Assembly (NCBI RefSeq): GCF_030052815.1
Contig: NC_079501.1
Location: 81,225,979 to 81,289,978, forward strand
Direction: 5' to 3'
Length of the DNA stretch: 64,000 bases
Source: Hevea brasiliensis
Taxonomy: Eukaryota; Streptophyta; Magnoliopsida; Malpighiales; Euphorbiaceae
In this document: positions 59,733 to 64,000 of the stretch, in pieces
How positions within the stretch are numbered: the stretch's first letter is position 1
How the letters are laid out: each line of letters starts with the position of its first letter
Program-made: the position numbers and the translations under genes
The notes under the pieces: model-generated
What the model was told of the DNA's origin: nothing
Seen by the model: the letters and a program-made list of their open reading frames with translations, nothing else
The model's database searches: none

Positions 59733-60530
59733 ATTGACTAATTTTACATTAACTTGAGAGTTTCAATTTTATTATACAAATTGTTGGTCAGTTATGCCAT
59801 CACTTTAAATAGAAAACTATATATGTATAAGTTATGTGATTATTTATAATCATATTTCAATGATCATTACTTTCAATGAAATAATGCTTATCTTTTAAAT
59901 AAGTGGCCTAATAAAAGATCTTAAATGGAAAAAATGGAAAAAAAAAATTATAAAATTGGACAACTAAATATGTTCCCCAATTTCCCAATTTTCTATTTAG
60001 AAAATGAAAATTTAGAAAACATGGACATAGATAAGAAAACTAGAAATGAAAACAGAAATTGTTTTTCAATACTAAACAAGGCTTCAAGTTTTTTCATCAT
60101 CACCCTTACACAGTTATACCCGAACCCCCTCCAATCTTGAAGTTCTAGTTCTACCACTAACCAAAAAAAAAAAAAAATACACTTTCCCGTGGAATGCATA
60201 TATACTGCAAAGTCTTACAAGTTATCTTTAAAAAGTTTTCACTTCAAAAAATTCAGATTGATCAGCAAAGGGAATGAATCAACACTCTAAAAGTACCTAT
60301 CATTATATGGACGAAATATTTTAATCACTTCACCAATGCAATTACGAGAACATGTCTGTCGTTTACTGTGAGCATGCTGTGAATTCCCTGAAACAGAAAG
60401 ATAAATGCAAAACAATGAAGAAAAGAGGTTATTTACCAATATTGCATAGCAACAGCAGTTAAACAGACAAAGCAGGTAATTTATTAAAGGATTATTGCTT
60501 ACCTGTATGCAAACCTCCATTCTGATAAAC
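55584..60530 (-). CDS. ASHH3: ASHH3 C-terminal exons (four) spanning the 4.5 kb intron
   Basis: Exons 60530-60503 (28 bp microexon, VYQNGGLHT), 60387-60297 (91 bp, CSRNCIGEVIKIFRPYNDR), 55780-55732 (49 bp, SFGMIKRFDKHSRKHA) and 55655-55584 (IMFEDGAVEFLDMSKEDWEF, VTL, stop). The intron 60296-55781 is much longer than the rest and holds TE-9, a MITE and an AT microsatellite. The C-terminal module looks like a small fold for reading or binding (a Tudor-like pattern of short strands), but I do not name it. Confidence 0.9.
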
Positions 60531-63150
60531 CTTTACCAAAACAAATTCCAGAATCAGTCTACCTATCTGAATATATGCCTAACATACAAATAAAAAAAGT
60601 AGAAGTTGCAAAGGCATTATATCATTTATATGCATGCATAAAAACCTCCTATACATACATCTTTCCCAGATAAAATTGCTTTCAATTTAGGAGAGGACAC
60701 TGCCACCTGGCATGCTACTAATTTTAATGCAGCATCTGAAGACATCTTAGGCTTGCTGGGTTTAACCCCTAGTTTTCTCCTGCAGCCAGCAGCACCACAA
60801 TGGCAGTCCTGATCTGCACCAAATTGAACAAACCTGCTAAATTTATTAGAATGGACTAGGGAACACGGATCTAAAAGAAAATAATTTCAATAGTGGTAAC
60901 AATTAACCATAAAAAATTTCATGTGGAAAACAAATTTAAATATGTACTATCAATTCATAAGCAAACAGAGACCACCTATTAAATATATAAAGCAAACGAG
61001 ATGAAGCAAGTACTCATACTGATAATCATAGGTCAAATGCTCGCCCTTTTTTATGTCACGAGTTGCAAATATGCCAATTCTTGTCTCACCGTCAATTATC
61101 CTTAAAGAAAGAATTAAAAAATTGAAAGGTGTAAGTAGAGTAAACAAGTAAGACTACCCCACTAACTGTTTAAATTGAGCTTAGGAATAAGGTCAATGAT
61201 AGAACCATTTCTGCATCTCAGTATTAGGAGAACAACTGTGGTTTATGTATCTTGACTTGTTTCCCTTGTATGTAGCATCAATTACCATATCTCGATTAAT
61301 TTCACACAAGTAAAAATTTGTCTCTCCACGGTGTTTCATATTCCAAAGCCTTTCCTCACAGGTCTTATCATCTATGACTGCAATGATAAAGATTAAACAC
61401 TAACTAATATGTTGCAAAACAGATACAACAGTGAAATGTTAAGATGTTAAGATGTAATATAGATGGTGACGACATGCAATTGCTAGAAATATCACCTTCG
61501 CCAACATACTCTATTACAAACTCTCCCTGTGTAATATCTTCATCTGCCACAATCCCAGCTCCACATTTCTCGGTCTACAAGCAATACCTTGTTTAACTTC
61601 ACATGTTGAATGTACATATAGGAAACAAAATATTCATGCAAAGCAAATGATAAAAAGAAGATGCAAGGCACCAAAACATGCAAACAAAAATGGAAAGAAA
61701 ATATGGTGAATAAAATTACTTAAAAAGAAGTAAGGAATTGTTTTCCAATTCACAACCTGAGAATGATGTGCTTGTGTAAGAGAGAGTGTGTTTGTTTCAG
61801 TGTTGTCACCAGGCACCCTGGCGCTCGTCTAGATGCCTAGGCTAGGCAAAATTCAGGCACCTCACCTGGGAAGCCTCCCAGCGAGGCGACTTCAACCAGG
61901 CGCCCAGGCGAGGCCTACGCAAGGCGAGAAAAGGCAAGAAATTTAAAAATGAATAAATAAATAAATAAGTTAAGAGAGAAGCTGATCATGGCCATCTTCT
62001 CCTCTTTCTTTCTTTCTTTTTTTGGTTAAACATGTCCATTTTTTTTTTTTTCATTCTTCCCTTCTATCCTTCCTCAAATTCAAAAATTATTTTACTTTTT
62101 TTCTTAAACCAGTATATTATTTGAAATTCTATATGTATTCTATATTTTTTTTTGTCTAGACACATTTTTGCTATTCCAGCTGAATATGTTTATTGATCCT
62201 TTTCTTATTCTTATTACTCCTTATTAGAAGTGTCGTGGAGTTCTTTGGATTTCATTTTTCTTATACTTAGTCAGTGGAAACAAAAGAATCTTTTCATTAA
62301 TATTATTTTTCTAAAATTCTGTTACATTACGCACTACAATCTATTTGAGTACTCTATTACAATAATCTAGTCTATTCTAGCATTTACAAGTTACCATTCT
62401 AATCTATTCTAGTGTTCTTAATTCTTATGTTGGAATTTTTTTTTTTACTTTTTATTTTATTTATTTGGTTAGGATCAAAACAAATGGCTGAAAAATCTAT
62501 AGCATCATCACACATGAACAATAAAAAGGATCCAACATGAAAGCATAGATGAATGCTTTTGATCTTGAAGCTTAAAAAATGTAATATATTATGAAAAATG
62601 AATATGAAATTTGGCAATTTATTGATTATGTAATATATTAGATTCTTTTACATTGTATATTTAATTATGTATTATTTTAGAATAAATTAGAGCGTCACTT
62701 CGCTCAGGCAAGCACCTAGTGCCTCGAGCGATTGAGAACCTTCTCGCCTTAAAGGCGCCTAACGCTTTTGACAATACTGGTTTGTGTGTGTAAAAGACAG
62801 AGAGAGTGCAAATATATACCAGTAGGATAGAAGGCAATAATATAATTACTTTATGTTCATAATTGTTATTTCCTACTAATAGCATATATATTGTGTTGCT
62901 CTTGTAGTTTCTTTTGTCCTCATGTGAAGCATCACTGTATTCCTCCTCCTAAGTCTTTATCATTATTGATAGAATCCTCCTCTACATGTTACTCAAGAAT
63001 TACCAAATGAAGTTATTTGTCCTTCTTCTCTGAATATGTGAGTCATATACCTGTACTAGTTTCATTTTCTTCACAGGTCGGTGTTGAAAGGGTTTGTTGA
63101 GGCATGAACTCCCACATTTGCATCCTGCGGAGCAGCTAGACAGTAGCATC
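55584..63150 (-). CDS. ASHH3: Histone-lysine N-methyltransferase, ASHH3/ASHH4-type (5' end outside window)
   Basis: A nuclear SET-domain enzyme that methylates histone H3 (the ASH1/SET2 class, usually H3K36; the substrate is inferred from the family). Nine coding exons on the minus strand, all with AG acceptors and GT donors and compatible phases: 63150-63051, 61574-61496, 61377-61206, 61100-61020, 60833-60659, 60530-60503, 60387-60297, 55780-55732 and 55655-55584 (stop TGA). Together they give 847 bp, about 281 codons. Family members have about 360 residues, so roughly 80 N-terminal residues must lie beyond 64000. AWS, SET and post-SET domains are complete apart from the start of AWS, and no stop or frameshift is seen. 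The wording KMKLVQTEKCGAGIVADEDI matches the ASHH3/ASHH4 group rather than ASHH1 or ASHH2. Introns hold TE-9 and MITEs. Confidence 0.9.
56303..56568. mobile_element. MITE, 266 bp, in the ASHH3 intron
   Basis: Terminal inverted repeats (GTGGCAGATCCAGAAATTTT at left; GTGGCGGATCCAAGTATAG when the right end is read inverted). Flanked by CGCCA on both sides (56298-56302 and 56569-56573). No coding capacity. GTGGCGGATCC-type ends recur in plant non-autonomous elements. Confidence 0.7.
56569..56918. other. Intron sequence, nothing recognised
   Basis: AT-rich intron DNA between the MITE and TE-9; its last five bases are the TSD cattc. Confidence 0.6.
56919..57294 (+). repeat. TE-9 5' LTR
   Basis: TGTAATGAATACTAGTAAGG at the start and GTGTAACA at the end. 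The second half is CT-rich, as in its 3' counterpart. Confidence 0.92.
57609..57658. repeat. (AT)n microsatellite inside TE-9
   Basis: About 24 AT units. A long IYIY-type ORF over it is an artefact. Confidence 0.95.
58203..59086 (+). pseudogene. TE-9 internal coding remnant, coiled-coil-like, unrecognised
   Basis: An ATG at 58203 (MEVQTCEQKVLKGMLEVIG) opens a Lys/Glu-rich, probably coiled-coil segment. The frame shifts near 58290, and the next open stretch is 58301-58558 (MEKIEKLLEDQIERLKKF...). After a stop an acidic Asn/Glu/Asp-rich portion follows in other frames, then 58901-59086 (FALGMKEVLEAAQSTIRK). A gag-like N-terminus is possible from its position behind the PBS. No zinc knuckle or enzyme motif is visible. 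Confidence 0.45.
59317..59693 (+). repeat. TE-9 3' LTR
   Basis: Aligns with 56919-57294. The differences are mainly substitutions, plus a small insertion after GAATACCACTAGGG. Confidence 0.92.
59699..59731. repeat. (AT)n microsatellite beside TE-9
   Basis: About 15 AT units directly after the right TSD. Confidence 0.9.
59732..60296. other. Intron sequence, nothing recognised
   Basis: AT-rich end of the long ASHH3 intron; a poly-A run at 60163-60176. Confidence 0.6.
60659..60833 (-). CDS. ASHH3: ASHH3 post-SET exon
   Basis: 175 bp; encodes FVQFGADQDCHCGAAGCRRK, the Cys-X-Cys-X4-Cys post-SET zinc motif, then a Lys/Ser-rich stretch (GVKPSKPKMSSDAALKLV). It ends before GTATGTATAGG. Confidence 0.93.
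61020..61574 (-). CDS. ASHH3: ASHH3 SET-domain exons (three)
   Basis: Exons 61574-61496 (79 bp), 61377-61206 (172 bp) and 61100-61020 (81 bp). They carry EFVIEYVGEVIDD (start of SET), ETNFYLCEINRDMVIDATYK, the cofactor and catalytic motif YINHSCSPNTEMQKW, and GETRIGIFATRDIKKGEHL ending TYDYQ. The NHSC and TYDY motifs needed for AdoMet and lysine binding are intact. The donor after the second exon is GTTCTA, weaker than the others. Confidence 0.93.
61798..62779. mobile_element. hAT-like non-autonomous element, 982 bp, in an ASHH3 intron
   Basis: The ends are CAGTGTTGTCACCAGGC at left and CAGTATTGTCAAAAGCG at right when inverted, with GC-rich subterminal parts containing repeated GGCGC/CAGGCG motifs (61808-61935 and 62690-62765). 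The flanks GTTTGTTT (61790-61797) and GTTTGTGT (62780-62787) make an 8 bp duplication with one mismatch, as expected for hAT elements. The AT-rich core has no transposase. Confidence 0.8.
62788..63050. other. Intron sequence, nothing recognised
   Basis: Unremarkable intron between the hAT-like element and the AWS exon. Confidence 0.6.
63051..63150 (-). CDS. ASHH3: ASHH3 exon with AWS domain
   Basis: 100 bp; begins after CCCCCAG and ends before GTATATG. It encodes MLLSSCSAGCKCGSSCLNKP and then FQHRPVKKMKLVQ. The Cys cluster is the zinc-binding AWS region in front of SET. The first base completes a codon from an upstream exon that is not in the window. Confidence 0.93.
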
Positions 63151-64000
63151 CTGGGGGAAAGGGACCAATAAAATTGTTTCTTATTATTGTGAAAGAAGAT
63201 TGCAGAAAAATGAAGACCACTAATAATAACTAAACATAAGACATACCTAAATAGAATTAATCAACTAAGAGTTATGACATGCAAATAACGCCACATAGCA
63301 TACCAGTAAACCAGTCATAGATGACCACAAACATGACCACAGTGATGTTTCTTGTTATAGTTTAACATCATTTTCTATCAATAGTTAGTAACTACAAACT
63401 ATGTATTTGGACAGAATCTGACTTATTTGATTGCAGAAAAACCAAATTGCAAAATATTCCAGCATAGATATGATATAAATCAGAGTTGTAGTCACAAACA
63501 CAGTGTAAAGAAAACAAGGGTGTTGTGGACTTGTGGCTATCATGGTTTCAAATTGCGGTCATAACGTAACAGTAACGGCCTAGCGCTACGCAAATTTTTT
63601 TTTGAAAAAGTTGCAAAGTTCATAAAATGATTAGATATAGGTAGAAGATACACAACTATATAATAAGCACAAATACATCAAACAAAGACATTAAATATAT
63701 ATTTTTGACATCATTAGCATTAAACAATTAATAGCCAAAATAATTTTGTAGAGATAGTAAAAAAAATTAACCTTACTACCACCAAAATAGCACATAATGA
63801 AAAGAAATAGCAAAAAAAAGCAAATAACTCACGTTTTTGCAAGAAGTAGCTTTGGAGTAAAGAGATATTTAATGATGATCTTAGCTTAGAAAACAATAAA
63901 GAAGAGATTTTTAGAAGAAAGGAGAAATTTGGGTGAAAATTTTGAGAGAATAGTAAAGAAAATGTAGCTATGGAAGAGAAAAGCACACAGATAATGAAAA
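63151..64000. other. Upstream ASHH3 intron, possible end of another MITE
   Basis: No exon for the missing N-terminus is visible, so this is read as intron. At 63530-63600 a GC-richer motif (TTGCGGTCATAACGTAAC and AGCGCTACGCAAATTT) looks like the subterminal part of a common plant hAT MITE. Its partner end is not seen. Confidence 0.4.

Noticed and set aside
63720..63986. Phe/Leu-rich minus-strand ORF as the missing first exon of ASHH3
   Set aside because: It has no similarity to the expected N-terminal region, no Cys-rich AWS start and no suitable donor. It is AT-rich intron sequence.

Overview
This window is plant nuclear DNA, almost certainly from a eudicot. It is AT-rich, about 50 kb of it is nested LTR retrotransposons, and its only clear host gene is an intron-rich plant SET-domain histone methyltransferase. 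I cannot name the species; a woody dicot with large Ty3/gypsy (Tekay/Del-like chromovirus) families would fit. Every boundary below was read and counted by eye.

Region 1 (1-50724), nested retrotransposons. The oldest layer is TE-1, a Ty3/gypsy remnant (gag 1-778; protease and linker 10974-12003). TE-2, a minus-strand Ty1/copia element (779-10973, TSD catta), sits inside its zinc knuckle. TE-3, a plus-strand copia element of the same family (12004 to about 25082), sits at the start of its RT. TE-3 is split by TE-4, a 4.8 kb minus-strand gypsy solo LTR (16631-21411, TSD ttgtg) that itself carries a foreign pol C-terminal scrap. A deletion joins the truncated 3' LTR of TE-3 to the truncated 5' LTR of TE-5, a large plus-strand chromovirus (about 25083-50724). 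TE-5 is interrupted in gag by TE-6 (26092 to about 27493), a fold-back fragment with two LTR ends in inverted orientation. It is interrupted again between gag and protease by TE-7, a 3.0 kb solo LTR (28328-31336, TSD gctta), and in its 3' LTR by TE-8. TE-8 is a complete minus-strand chromovirus (35046-47294, TSD tgatg) with 3.7 kb LTRs that are almost identical, so it is the youngest insertion. All coding regions of these elements are broken by stops or frameshifts.

Region 2 (50725-55583) is AT-rich intergenic DNA. It holds three MITE-like elements (one nested in another), one unrecognised candidate exon (51893-52102), and probably the 3' untranslated or downstream region of the next gene.

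Region 3 (55584-64000) is a minus-strand gene for an ASHH3/ASHH4-type histone-lysine methyltransferase. Nine coding exons can be joined with consistent phases, from the AWS domain through SET and post-SET to the stop codon; the N-terminal exon or exons lie beyond the window. Its 4.5 kb intron contains a complete small non-autonomous LTR element (TE-9, 56919-59693, TSD cattc) and a MITE. Another intron holds a hAT-like element of about 1 kb.

The observation most worth following is the fold-back LTR TE-6. Its inversion axis coincides with a short inverted repeat that undamaged family members carry in U3, and one arm stops exactly at the LTR terminus. This points to self-primed (snap-back) reverse transcription followed by insertion.
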